Positions 1 through 10,331 of a stretch of 64,000 nt of DNA are shown one piece after another. The position numbers and the translations under genes are program-made. Where the stretch lies: contig CM037794.1 of the NCBI GenBank assembly GCA_021229015.1, forward strand, positions 41,063,126-41,127,125, in the 5' to 3' direction. This DNA comes from Solen grandis. Lineage: Eukaryota > Mollusca > Bivalvia > Adapedonta > Solenidae. The notes under the pieces were generated by a model. It was given only the letters and a program-made list of their open reading frames with translations, did no database searches and was not told the origin of the DNA. Numbering within the stretch: the stretch's first letter is position 1; each line of letters starts with the position of its first letter.

Positions 1-811
1 TGAACAACGTGATTTATACCCACGCCTGGCTATATCGTCTTCATCGCGTGCATTGGTATACACGCCACACAACAAACTCGAAAGATAACTCTCAAATATG
101 AAAAATAGGACCCGTTTAGTTAAAATATGGACAAAAAACGATTTTCGTTGCTTTGTATCATTCTTGTAACGTGGCTACGACGCTAGCCGAGGTTTACCCA
201 GTAGAGTAGACGTATTTTTGAACAATAAGAACCTACTATACGGTGTTCCCCTTTTTTTTTTATTTTAAAAACAATAAAACAACTACTGAATGGTTCCTGT
301 ATAACTGTAATACACTGTATTCATAGTGATGTTTCGTAATGGCTCCAAATCCGACACAAACATCAATTCGTTCATTTAGTGATATACATGTTTGCATATT
401 GATATAGCCAGAAACTACCATGAGTGTCTGCGACGGTAACCACAGTAAAATATTGCATATTGGAGAGGATTTTAAATAAGTTTTGAGCTTTCAGTCCAAC
501 CCCATTCTCATCTCATATTTTATTTAAATATGTTATGAGAAAAAATATTAAAACTAATCTACCATACCTGAATTAAAACACTGTGATATGATAACTTACT
601 GCTATAAATTTGATATTGACAGTTATGGTACATGCTGTTCCACGCCACAGTTATTACATACCATTAATCAAACGAGGCAGTTATACAAATGTATCTCTTA
701 TCACACCGCGTGAGAGATAAAAATAAATACATATCTTGATAGTTTTACTCTTAGTCACCCATCATAATACATTATTTCACAATTTATGTTTCGTGTACAT
801 CTGTACTAGTT
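1..811. other. AT-rich non-coding stretch
   Basis: No supported gene, RNA or clear repeat structure was seen. The sequence is AT-rich with short homopolymers, for example a T tract near 250-262. Confidence 0.5.
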
Positions 812-1068
812 TATGTTTGTATGTCTACTTTAGTCATGTATAGTAATACGACACTGCAGCTTCATGCCCTAGACATGTGGCATAATACAACACCTTATCA
901 CATTATAATGTACCAACCTCTCCTGGAAGCAAACTTATATGCTTGGTTCCAAGCAAGAGATCTATACCAGAACCATTATCACGACTTTTTCATGTCGCGG
1001 CCGGTGATCAAACACATTACATCCAGCTCCCGAGGGGGACGCTTAAACCACTCTGCCACCTGAGGGGC
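812..1068 (-). mobile_element. tRNA-derived SINE copy
   Basis: Read on the minus strand, the right end begins with a tRNA-like head. It has an A-box-like GTGGCAGAGTGG segment near 1050 and a degenerate B-box near 1010. The body then matches the SINE copies at 4725-5027 and 8708-8856 (the shared block around the 'cactgcag..catgcc.tagacatgtggcataat' region, seen on the plus strand). The 80-codon open frame here is an accident of the SINE. It is diverged and therefore old. Confidence 0.6.
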
Positions 1069-1335
1069 GTTCTAGTTTAGTAAAATGAAATGTCGGACAA
1101 CAATCTATCAAACAATTCATGTATTGTTTGTACATTTAAACTTCCGTGCTTGATATAAGCCGGGACAAGTTTAGGTGGATCCCATTAATCAAACTTTAAA
1201 ACAATGGAATTCATTGTTCTTTGTTCAATTGTTTAATCATACATTTTCTTCCTTCAGTTTCAATAAACAGGACGTCTTTGTTTATCATGTTTCCGACGGT
1301 GGCATAAAGGTGACATGGAAGATATTTTTATATTA

Positions 1336-1446
1336 TGTGCGCACGTAGTAGCTGTTACGTGCGCATGTAGTAGTTATTACGTGCGCACGTAGTAGTTATT
1401 ACGTGCGCACGTAGTAGCTTTACGTGCTAACGTAGTAGTTTTACAC
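1336..1446. repeat. 22-bp tandem array, left arm
   Basis: About five units with the core ACGTGCGCACGTAGTAG separated by TTAT or GTT. The core ACGTGCGCACGT is a perfect palindrome of alternating purine and pyrimidine. Confidence 0.8.
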
Positions 1447-2108
1447 TAGTTTTGCAGTTTTCTGCAGCTTTAAATTAAGAAAAAATCGCACAGGAATTCC
1501 CCAAGATGCCGAGTCCAACCGGAACTACACCCTTATAACGGCCCTGGCAAAGCGATTGCATTGTTACTGCTTGTATTTTTTTTTTAAATACGCCCCCTAG
1601 CCCGAACTCCTGGATCCGGCTCTGTATGTCACTAGGGATGTTAAAGGTTATAGGATTACTTAAAACAATACTTACATCTGATGAAGTAAATACTAGTAAA
1701 ATGAAACTTTTAATAAAATTTACAAAAGGAAATGACTTGCATATTGTTGCAACCAGAACAATAAAATTATATGAGGCTTTTATTACAACAGACATTATAC
1801 AATGTTTACAGTCTTAGTTTGCGTGTTGATACATCTTTATAAGCAACAAGCTGCATGAAAAACTATCCATCTATATATGTTAAAGCACTTTAAATGCTCG
1901 AAGAAGAGAAATAGTAAATTGCAGCTATTGTAAACTAGATTTTACACAACCTACAATCAACTTATAAAATGAAATGGGTAACTTTTACACTGTTGTTAGC
2001 AAAAATAAGTATATTATTGGGACTGGTGAAGTAGTAAAAATGCCCCCCCCCTTTTTTATTTGCATATCATATATTTTCCTGGTATTATATAAAATATAAT
2101 ATATAATA

Positions 2109-2390
2109 GTGGCATCAAGGAGACATGGAAGATAATTTTTATATTACGCCCCATACAATAACCACTGTGTTCGCATGCAGTAGCTTTCGCAGATGCATGC
2201 AGTAGCTACAATGTTCACATGCAGTAGTTATTGCGTTTGCACGTGGTAAATAAGGTTATCGTATGCTTAGACATAGTTATCACTTGTACAAGTGATAGCT
2301 ACTGCGTGTGCATCCAGAAGCTATCAAGTTTGCACACAAAGGTTATCATTATATATATCGATATATATATATATATCCATTTTATGCCAC
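2109..2390. mobile_element. Small nested element with the same termini
   Basis: It starts GTGGCATCAAGGAGACATGG and ends TTTTATGCCAC. These ends are clearly related to the outer element's ends, so it is a short family member nested inside a larger one. The equivalent copy at 34178-34374 is about 85 bp shorter. It holds a few TGCAGTAGCT-type units and a TATA tract. Confidence 0.6.
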
Positions 2391-3224
2391 CAAAGTTTAA
2401 AGTTCCAATTAGATTGCTTATTAGTTTAGGCATCTATTTAATTAAAAAATGTTCTTTGTCAGTGGTTCTTGGATTTGGCCATTACTTGAACCGTGTAAGG
2501 CTGTGACAGATTCTTGCCCAAATTGGTGTTTGAACTCACAGAATTCAGTTCCATTGTCATGTAATAGTAACATACGACTGGACTTCACTGCCCTTATGCT
2601 TGATAAATGAAATTGATAGAGTCTGAAACTGTGAAATTGGCATTTTAAATATAATTAAATTTAGTTGAGGCCTTGTAGCCATAAACATTACTTCTAATTA
2701 AGTGAGTTAAAATGATATGAATGAACGAGGAGAGAATATAAAGCGAAAGTTTAGCGTCAATAATTCAAAGGAAATAATTCTAAGACTTACAGATCAGATA
2801 TACCAATATTCATTTAAATATGACCGCCATAAACACTGATTTCAAATAGTTTATCTCATGGACATTAATATTGTCTTGAAGTTAATAATAGATTTGTTAA
2901 AAAAATAACGATCTTGGAGAGAAAAAAAAAGTGTGTTTGAGTGATTCAAACTCAGGTGATGTTTCACTTTGATATCCAGACATTTGTTTCAGAAATATTA
3001 TGTTAAATTACTTTTCATCTTGATAAAATAACCATGCTAATCCAAATCCTGGTGAATTTGAAATCCCAAACACTATATGGGATTTGAACTGTTCATATTC
3101 TTTACAAACAGGCAACTGCAAAAGCATGCCGCAGGTATTTGCTTTGGGATATATCTCCCCATGCAAAAATGTGATTGATGGTAATGAATTAAAACCAAGT
3201 GGTGGGACGCGAAAACTACTGCTT

Positions 3225-3522
3225 GCGAACGTGATAACTATTATATTATCAATATTATATTGACGTAATAGCTACTACGTGCGCACGTAAAACTACTAAT
3301 AATAGATAATACGTTCGCACGTAAAGCTACTACGTGCGCACGTAATATCTACTACGTGCGTACGTAATAGCTACTATGTTCGCACGTAAAGCTACTACGT
3401 GCGTACGTAAAACTACTACGTGCGCACGTAAAAGCTTCTACGTTCGCACGTAAAGCTACTACGTGCGCACGTAAAAGCTTCTACGTTCGCACGTGAAGCT
3501 ACTACGTGCCCACGTAATATAA
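3225..3522. repeat. 22-bp tandem array, right arm
   Basis: About a dozen degenerate units of CTACTACGTGCGCACGTAA. This is the inverted counterpart of the array at 1336-1446. Confidence 0.8.
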
Positions 3523-3724
3523 AAATATCTTCCATGTCCCCTTTATGCTACCGTAGTTTCCAGTGAAGGAGATCAGAAAATAATTAATATGGAAGATAAG
3601 ATGCATAGTTATGAATCTTTGATATTCAAAAGAAACATATAACAAGTGGTTAAACTGGAATCGAATTCATGATTTCTCCGGTTTTCGCAAAAGCAATTCC
3701 ATTCAGTTTACGAGGCAGTGCCTA

Positions 3725-4175
3725 TATATATCATGACCAACATTGGTAAAGTTCAGTTTACGTTTGTTCAAGTTAGAGAGCAGACACTGTTAATTAAGCG
3801 ATTTTTTTTATCAATTCAAGAGAAATTACTCCAGAGTGGCTAGCTATCAAAAGGAACCAATATATTGTGCCCATATACATTGTGATCAAGTATGGTTAAG
3901 ATCGGTTCATGTTTGTTAAGGTTAGAGAGCGGACATTGTTAATTTGACCGACCAATTTTCATCAATTCAAGGGCCATAACTCCAGAGTGGCCAGGGCAAT
4001 CTGGCTGGTTATCGAGAAGAACCCAGATATTATGCCCAAATACATTGTGACCAAGTATGGTTAGAATTGGTTCATGTTTGTTTCTGTAAGAGAGCAGACA
4101 GATTCACTGGACGCTGCTCGCCCTGCCGCCAAAGGTGAATTCATAATATGTCCCGTCTTCGCCGGGGGTATAAAA
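3725..4175. repeat. Tandem-repeat element, about 2.5 units of 150-165 bp
   Basis: Repeated blocks share 'gaccaa.t.tggttaagat.ggttcatgtttgtt', 'gttagagagcggaca' and 'ataactccagagtggc'. Block starts lie near 3735, 3890 and 4050. The right end carries a G-rich CGCCGGGGGTATAAAAA sequence, similar to the end of the repeat at 55370-55672. Short arrays of 150-170 bp monomers with a hairpin-like end recall Helitron-associated (HINE) elements of bivalves. That assignment is inference. Confidence 0.5.
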
Positions 4176-4724
4176 AAGCCTTGTCATGCTTGGCATGTTA
4201 TTCAATTAACACGCTGTTTAATGCTTCCTTATAATGCAATGATGCGGAATAGTATCGTTCATAATATCGATTAACAACTTCCACCCTCTCTACCGTCTAT
4301 TGTTTTATTGCAAAAAATACGCGATCATCAAAATGTCGGCCATTTGCGATAAGCAAAGGAGAGAAATTTCAACAGGTAACTATATATACATGAAAGATAA
4401 GGATTTTTATACTATGGGATCATTTAAATGCCTTGATGCTTATGATTGCTAATCACTCAATAGAAATTTCCTCCGATTGAATCTGCTTGCTTGTTTGTTT
4501 GGTTTAATGTCTGAGAAACTGAATGATATAACTGAATGATTGTCAAAATATATATATAATATAGCACGCACGCGCGCGCGTGTGTGTGTGTGAGAGAGAA
4601 ATTTTCTAATTTTTTTAAAACTAGATTTACTCCTTTTGCTCTAAATTGCAACATTTGTTCCATAATTAGGACCAGCCTGTATGCTAACCACTGCTCGATA
4701 TAGATAAGATGGTTGCTCTGGAAT
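4176..4724. other. AT-rich stretch with a CG/TG microsatellite
   Basis: No gene was seen. A (CG)n(TG)n tract lies at about 4563-4595 and a short GA run follows it. Confidence 0.5.
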
Positions 4725-5027
4725 ATGTTTGTTTGTGCTGGGTTTTATGTCCCACCGATAGTATTTCAGTCATTTTGAGACGACGTCTACTTGAGACATA
4801 TATAGTGCTGTCACACTGCAATATCATGCCGTAGACATGTGATATGAAAGCACACCCAGTCACATTATCCTGAAACAAGGGCAACCAGTCCTGCAACCAC
4901 CCTTATATGCTGAGCGCAAAACAAAGGAGCTTTAACAGTAATTTGGCATGTCACGGACAGGGATCGAACCCACGACCTTCCGCTCCCGAGGCGGACGCTC
5001 TAATCACTTGGCCACCGGGGACGGTAA
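4725..5027 (-). mobile_element. Full-length tRNA-derived SINE
   Basis: On the minus strand the tRNA-like head starts near 5027. It has an A-box segment GTGGCCAAGTGATTAGAGCG and a B-box GGTTCGATCCC (plus strand ggatcgaaccc at 4961-4971). A conserved body follows, then the 3' end 'ctgaaatactatcggtggga' and a GTTTGTTTG-type tail (an AAAC repeat on the SINE strand) near 4726. It is the clearest reference copy in the window for the SINE fragments listed here. Confidence 0.8.
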
Positions 5028-5042
5028 ATTTTTTACCGTCCC
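5018..5042. repeat. Short perfect hairpin at the SINE head
   Basis: GGGACGGTAAA and its inverted copy TTTACCGTCCC surround a short T loop, immediately beside the SINE head. Confidence 0.7.
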
Positions 5043-5110
5043 TTATGGCGGAATGGAAAGAAACTGCACTGCAGGTGTTTTTCCTAATTTGAATTTTTGG
5101 GTATAAATGT

Positions 5111-5210
5111 NNNNNNNNNNNNNNNNNNNNNNNNNNNNNNNNNNNNNNNNNNNNNNNNNNNNNNNNNNNNNNNNNNNNNNNNNNNNNNNNNNNNNNNNNN
5201 NNNNNNNNNN
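5111..5210. other. Assembly gap (100 N)
   Basis: Exactly 100 N. This is a conventional placeholder length, so the true size is unknown. Confidence 0.99.
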
Positions 5211-6059
5211 TACTGTGACATTATGTTAAAATGAGATTGCATAATTTAACCATCCTTTGCTTACATATAGAGCTTCTCCAGTCACAAATTGGTCAATTTA
5301 AATCAGCGAATTATACCAAGTATTGCCAATCCTCTGGTCCAATGGTCTATTGCACAGGAGGAAGATTATACTACAATGGCAGGTGAAGAATTTCATGGTA
5401 TTAGACCTGTTTAAGATAATCCTTTCCAGAAAGCAGCATTTGCTGGTGTATTCAAATTAACTTACAGGATATTTATTAGCTTCAATGGGATATCAGGTAG
5501 TCAAAGGTTGATCTGCTATATACAAAAACATGTTTTATTTCATTTTTTTGTGAAATTGTTTGTGAGCAGTTGACCTATCAATGGATGGGAAATTTGGGTT
5601 GCAAATTTTGTTAAACACAGACATGGTGCTTCTACACATTCACTGCAATTAATACACCGTCACATCTGAGCACTGTACCAACTGACCAACAACCATTCAG
5701 GGTATGCTCTTCACTTGTAACATCAAACCTACGGATTATTCTATCCATATATCACATGACCAGGCCACCTACTGCCTGACACTCTCAGCAGGAGAAAGAT
5801 ATCAAATGAATATGTCAATAATCAGTTTGATAAGAATGCGTCTATTTCAGTTCACCTGGCACACCCTGACTAATGACTTCAGGTATATATTTACTCTTGT
5901 CCTTTGTGTAAACTAAGCCCACACTTACCAGGCTGCCGATACCCAATCAATAATTTATCCGTTTAAATTTAACATGATGATATGCAATGCAGCATGGTCA
6001 CATTTCTTCACATGCTATTAACTCTGTAGTTCAATAGTTTCCCTGGTTTTTTGATGTGA
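5211..6059. other. Non-coding stretch with a dispersed repeat fragment
   Basis: The segment near 5275-5345 ('ccagtcac...aatcagcgaattatacc') resembles 62852-62920, so it is part of a dispersed repeat. No gene was recognised; the 70-codon frame at 5704 has no recognisable motif. Confidence 0.4.
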
Positions 6060-7190
6060 GCTATCTCTGTTTTGTTTCTGTTACTTCCTGCCAACAGTAT
6101 TATAGTCATTTAGGGACATTTTATGAGACAGATATAATGCTGCCTCACTGTGATATGATGCCAAAGACAAGCTGGCATAATACCACACCTACTGGTATTC
6201 ACATTATCCTAAAACTAGGTCAATCAGTCCTGGATACCACACCTACTGGTATTCACATTATCCTAAAACTAGGTCAATCAGTCCTGGATACCACACTTAC
6301 TGGTATTTACATTATCCTAAAACTAGGTCAATCAGTCCTGGATACCATACCTACTGGTATTCACATTATCCTAAAACTAGGTCAATCAGTCCTGGATACC
6401 ATACCTACTGGTATTCACATTATCCTAAAACTAGATCAATCAGTCCTGGATACCACACTTACTGGTATTCACATTATCCTAAAACTAGGTCAATCAGTCC
6501 TGGATACCACACTTACTGGTATTTATATTATCCTAAAACTAGGTCAATCAGTCCTTGATACCACACCTACTGGTATTCACATTATCCTAAAACTAGGTCA
6601 ATCAGTCCTGGATACCACACTTACTGGTATTCACATTATCCTAAAACTAGGACAATCAGTCCTGGATACCACACTTACTGGTATTCACATTATCCTAAAA
6701 CTAGGTCAATCAGTCCTGGATACCACACTTACTGGTATTCACATTATCCTAAAACTAGGTCAATCAGTCCTGGATACCACACTTACTGGTATTCACATTA
6801 TCCTAAAACTAGGTCAATCAGTCCTGGATACCACACCTACTGGTATTCACATTATCCTAAAACTAGGTCAATCAGTCCTGGATACCATACCTACTGGTAT
6901 TCACATTATCCTAAAACTAGGTCAATCAGTCCTGGATACCACACTTACTGGTATTCACATTATCCTAAAACTAGGTCAATCAGTCCTGGATACCATACCT
7001 ACTGGTAATCACATTATCCTAAAACTAGGTCAATCAGTCCTGGATACCATACCTACTGGTAATCACATTATCCTAAAACTAGGTCAATCAGTCCTGGATA
7101 CCATACCTACTGGTAATCACATAATCCTAAAAGTAAGTTGATCAGTTCTGGATCTACCTTTACATGCTAAGTGCGGAGTGAGGGAGATGA
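6060..7190 (-). mobile_element. SINE whose core has expanded into a minisatellite
   Basis: The flanks match the SINE family. 'caacagtattatagtcattt' at the left equals the SINE 3' end, and 'ctggatctacctttacatgctaag' at the right equals the part next to the tRNA head. Between them, the segment that is single-copy in other SINEs has become 18 tandem units. The tRNA head itself is missing or unrecognisable. Confidence 0.65.
6180..7151 (+). repeat. 54-bp minisatellite, 18 units
   Basis: The span is 972 bp, exactly 18 x 54. The unit begins ATACCACACCTACTGGTATT and ends CAATCAGTCCTGG. Units are highly similar, with variants such as acacc/acact/atacc and gtattc/gtaatc. Because 54 is divisible by three, the array stays open as a 361-codon frame from 6056 with 18-residue repeats (GIHIILKLGQSVLD core). 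No signal peptide or known domain is seen, and the array is explained by SINE core amplification, so I do not call a protein. Confidence 0.9.
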
Positions 7191-8448
7191 TTATATAATA
7201 TATATACATAAAAAGGTAAATCAACTTGAAGTATTAAATTACATATAATATAATTCTTTGTTTTAGTTAAAGGCCCATTATTTCTTAAAATTCAAATTCA
7301 AAATTCAAAAAAGAAAGAAAAAAAAGAAGACATCATTCAAGATAGGATTTAAGTAAATTTAACTAAAAATGGAACAAAGCTGATTTCAAATTACACTTTA
7401 AAAGCATTACATAAAAAGCACAGATGTAAAGATCAAGTGTTGGACATTTAAATTGTTCTGGTTTTTTTGACAATTATGTTACTGATACTTAAAGGAAAGG
7501 GGATTTTTACTCTCAATATGTCTCATTGTCTGAAACTGGTGTGTTTATGATTTTAAAGAGTAATTTAATACCCCTTTACACACAGGCTATATAATAAATG
7601 TGGGTAAAACATGCTCAGCAAGAATGAATGGTCAAATTAATGGGGTCACAATGCTCTTATTAACAGAGTCACCTGACACACATACGACATGTGGTGCGAC
7701 ATATGGTACGAGTTAGATCGGCTAGATGTGTCCATAACAGTTACAAGTCCCGTTATGGTATATCTGACACAATGCAGTGGTGCATGTGATTAGCATAAAA
7801 AGATATGGGGACCTATATATTACATTACCTTTAAGTCATAGTCTACCATATACACAACTCCAAACTTGTTCATTACAGTGCATGACTGTGACCAAATTAA
7901 CAATACATATTGTTCATAAGATAATTGAGCTGAACATTTATATATTATTTTAAATTCTTTACAAGAGTGTAAGAGTGCAATGTCAGCAAATATCCAATTA
8001 AAGCAGTTTTTCTGTGATATATATGTGTACTAATAAGAAATTGCAAATGTAAATATAAGTGACCAGGGCAAACCTATATTACCCGTAAACATATATGTAT
8101 TGAGCTAACAAAGTAACTGACATATGGGCAAACAGCCACCCAAATGGCTCATTAATTTTTCAACTTGTTAATTAATGTACTTCAAACTTAAAGTGTAGTT
8201 ATGACACTCAACCTGAGAAACAAACATAAACAGAGCACAGTGTCTTGATTAAAACTGCAGTAGAAATAGAACTAGAATTAAAGGGTGTTGTTGACAAATG
8301 GTAACATACAGGACTGGCTGGACAGGCCATGGGTAGGAACCCCATTTAGGGCAGAATCTGTCATGGCCTTCCCAAGCTCAAGGTACAAGTACAACCCAGG
8401 AAATGTCAATAAGGATTAGTACATGTAATGTATAATATTGTTAGAAAG
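7191..8448. other. AT-rich non-coding stretch
   Basis: No gene or structured repeat was recognised. If the ceramide phosphoethanolamine synthase gene continues here, this is intron: its next exon lies to the left of 9467 on the minus strand and I could not find it. Confidence 0.4.
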
Positions 8449-8856
8449 TTTGTTGTGTATTGAGTTAACCCTTTCCCTCATATAGACTCATTTTGACGTC
8501 CTCAATAGGTATCACATAAAGCCTGATCTGCAGAAAACCACAGTTTAAACCTTACCAAGTTTAATTACAAAATCCTCATTTCCAGACCACTGAGGAGCAG
8601 CGAACAGCATAAAACCTGATCAGCCTGCGAGTTACTCGCAGGCTGATCTGGTTTTATGTTGTTCGCATAGGTCTTTTCATGGTGTCCTCTATGAGGGAAA
8701 GGGTTAAACGTTCCACTGACAGTATTTTAGTCATTTGGAGACTATGTCTACTTGAGAAAGATATAGTGCTGCCACACTGCAGTATCATGCTGTAGACATG
8801 TAGCATGATACCACACCTAGTCACATTATCCTGACACCAGGCCAACCAGTCTTAGA
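8449..8856 (-). mobile_element. SINE interrupted by a MITE
   Basis: 8449-8468 (gtttgttgtgtattgagtta) and 8708-8856 join into one SINE 3' half. The SINE consensus reads 'gtttgttgtg...ttaacgt.ccactgacagtattt'. The 235-bp MITE at 8469-8703 sits at the TTAA of that sequence. Confidence 0.75.
8469..8703. mobile_element. piggyBac-type MITE, TTAA target duplication
   Basis: The ends are inverted: CCCTTTCCCTCATA at the left and TATGAGGGAAAGGG at the right. Each is flanked by TTAA (8465-8468 and 8704-8707). TTAA duplication with CCC-starting ends is typical of piggyBac-type elements. Inside, 8601-8665 is a near-perfect hairpin with 31-bp arms, two mismatches and a 3-base loop. It has no coding capacity, so it would depend on a transposase supplied elsewhere. 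Confidence 0.8.
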
Positions 8857-8861
8857 CCTGA

Positions 8862-9112
8862 CTTGACTATTTGAGTTTACCATCGCTTCGACAGTTTTTC
8901 AGTCATATAGCAACGTCTAGTTAATTATAGGTGGAGGAAGACCCCGAATGCGCGGAGACATCCGGGTAGAACCACCAACCTACCACAAGCCAGCTGGAAG
9001 GCTTCCTCATATGAAAATCCAAATGACCCTGCAGGGATTCGAATCCACGTGGTGAAGGGCTGAGTAATGTTAAAGTCAGCGACTTTACCCTCTCGGCCAC
9101 GACTTGTGCTAA
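8862..9112 (-). mobile_element. tRNA-derived SINE, second subfamily
   Basis: On the minus strand the head has GTGGCCGAGAGGGTAAAG (A-box region) and GGATTCGAATCCC (B-box, near 9036-9048). The conserved body 'cttccagctggcttgtgg' and 'ggtggttctacccgg' follows. The 3' end is CTGTCGAAGCGATGGT and an AAGTCAAGT-type tail near 8862. The same 3' end and tail occur in the copy at 12913-13056. Confidence 0.8.
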
Positions 9113-9199
9113 AACAGGAAGTATATATTGGAATTCAATATTAAATAGTGTAATACTTCTATGACAATCACCCTCAACTGAACATGAACAGGGGGGGTG

Positions 9200-9432
9200 G
9201 GGGGGCTTAAGAGGTATCACTTAGTCCCTCACGGTTGTACATTCAAATCCCAGCAAGGTCACACAGATTTTTCATGTAATGAAGTTTTCCAGCTGGCTTG
9301 TATAATTATGTAGTACCGGTAGGTGGGTTTTTCTATCCAGGTGCCTCTTTGGACTTAGGACCTACCTAACCCTCTACCAGTAATAAGCTGGTTGAAATAC
9401 TGTTGCAGCACCTATAAATAATAATAATTACA
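9200..9432 (+). mobile_element. Diverged SINE, plus strand
   Basis: A B-box-like 'attcaaatcccagc' is followed by 'ttccagctggcttgta', 'taggtgggtttttctatccagg' and a simple TAA-rich tail at about 9413-9432. The body matches the SINE at 8862-9112. It ends about 35 bp downstream of the coding exon's donor site, so it lies in that gene's intron. Confidence 0.6.
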
Positions 9433-9467
9433 ATAAATCAAACACATTTTCAATAAGAAGTACTTAC

Positions 9468-10331
9468 TGTAAGGGCTGCGTCCCCGAGATCTGATTCGAA
9501 GACGTCAGTATATTTTTCTACAACTTTATCCCATGTGCCTCCAGCAATTGCCATTAACAGGCCGAAGCACAGGGTCTTGAAGAAAATGTACCTTTTACTT
9601 AAACCATTAAGTCTCTCTGGTTGTGTGTTGAAAAAACTGAGGAAATTGAAATTGAATTTTCTGTTTGGTGAACTCAATGGCACAGGACTAGACGAGTTGT
9701 TTTCTGAAGGTTTAATCAATGGAAGTGGCGTGTAGTTCTTGTTGTTATTGCCATTGGGCGCACATTTCCATAAAAAGAACAATACGCCAAACATTAGTGC
9801 CACCCCTCCGACCAAATCACTGTATATATCCACATAGTATCCCAGCGAGTTGTGATTTGACTGATATTTTCCTTTCGTTTGTGAATGACTCCTGTAAACC
9901 ACTCCATCCAAATCGTCCAGCCAAGATCGAAACTCAAAAAGAATCACACCATATCGTCGAGTACATATATTTTCTGAAGAAACAAGTTTTGCTGACAGAA
10001 AAGCTATAGTAACATGAGCAAAACTGATCATGTTTGGAGAAATGAAGTAAAACACTTTGCTGAATTGCGTTATTTCATCAAAGTATTCTGCTGAGGGTCC
10101 AATGATGTAATGATTGCAGGGGTCCGTCATTAGCAATTTAATACTGAGAGGTTTGAATGGTGAGAAAAATCCTGGAACAGGCGGGTCTTGATGGAGGAGG
10201 GACTTCATTCCCTGGAGGGTGAAGTAGAGGTGTGTATCCATGGCGATGAAGAAGGTCACAAGTACCGACAGGACCAAGACAAATATAACTTTACCGTTGT
10301 ACACAATGTTGATTGTAAAGTAAGACATCAT
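9468..10331 (-). CDS. Ceramide phosphoethanolamine synthase, first coding exon (partial)
   Basis: This 288-codon exon encodes the bulk of a ceramide phosphoethanolamine synthase. In insects this Golgi enzyme transfers phosphoethanolamine from CDP-ethanolamine to ceramide to make a sphingomyelin analogue. Visible features are a hydrophobic N-terminal anchor (about residues 14-31) and further hydrophobic stretches at about 176-189 and 253-264. The CDP-alcohol phosphotransferase signature is present as D139-x2-D142-G143-x2-Y146-R147, then G164-x3-D168-x3-D172; the metal-binding aspartates are all there. The ATG at 10331 has A at -3, and 21 bases upstream is a 3' splice acceptor (TTTATAG, 10353-10360) after a pyrimidine tract, implying an upstream untranslated exon. 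The exon ends in a consensus donor GTAAGT (9462-9467), phase 0. The open frame continues only five codons into the intron. The C-terminal exon was not found. Confidence 0.85.

Larger units (their letters stand above)
1296..3554. mobile_element. Foldback-like element with GTGGCAT termini and 22-bp arrays
   Basis: The ends are inverted copies: ACGGTGGCATAAAGG at 1296 and its reverse complement (with GTAGCAT) ending at 3554. Similarity continues inward about 40 bp through GACATGGAAGATATTTTTAT into tandem arrays of a roughly 22-bp unit on both sides. GTTTCC occurs just outside both ends and may be a target-site remnant. The interior is non-coding. It matches, in inverted orientation, the DNA at 33390-34634 and 36276-36490. 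Terminal repeats built partly of tandem units recall foldback elements; the superfamily is unknown. Confidence 0.65.

Noticed and set aside
4961..5027. True tRNA gene
   Set aside because: A- and B-boxes are present but the sequence continues into the SINE body, and the same head recurs in other copies.
6056..7141. A 361-codon repetitive protein
   Set aside because: The frame is explained by a 54-bp minisatellite inside a SINE; there is no signal peptide, domain or splice evidence.
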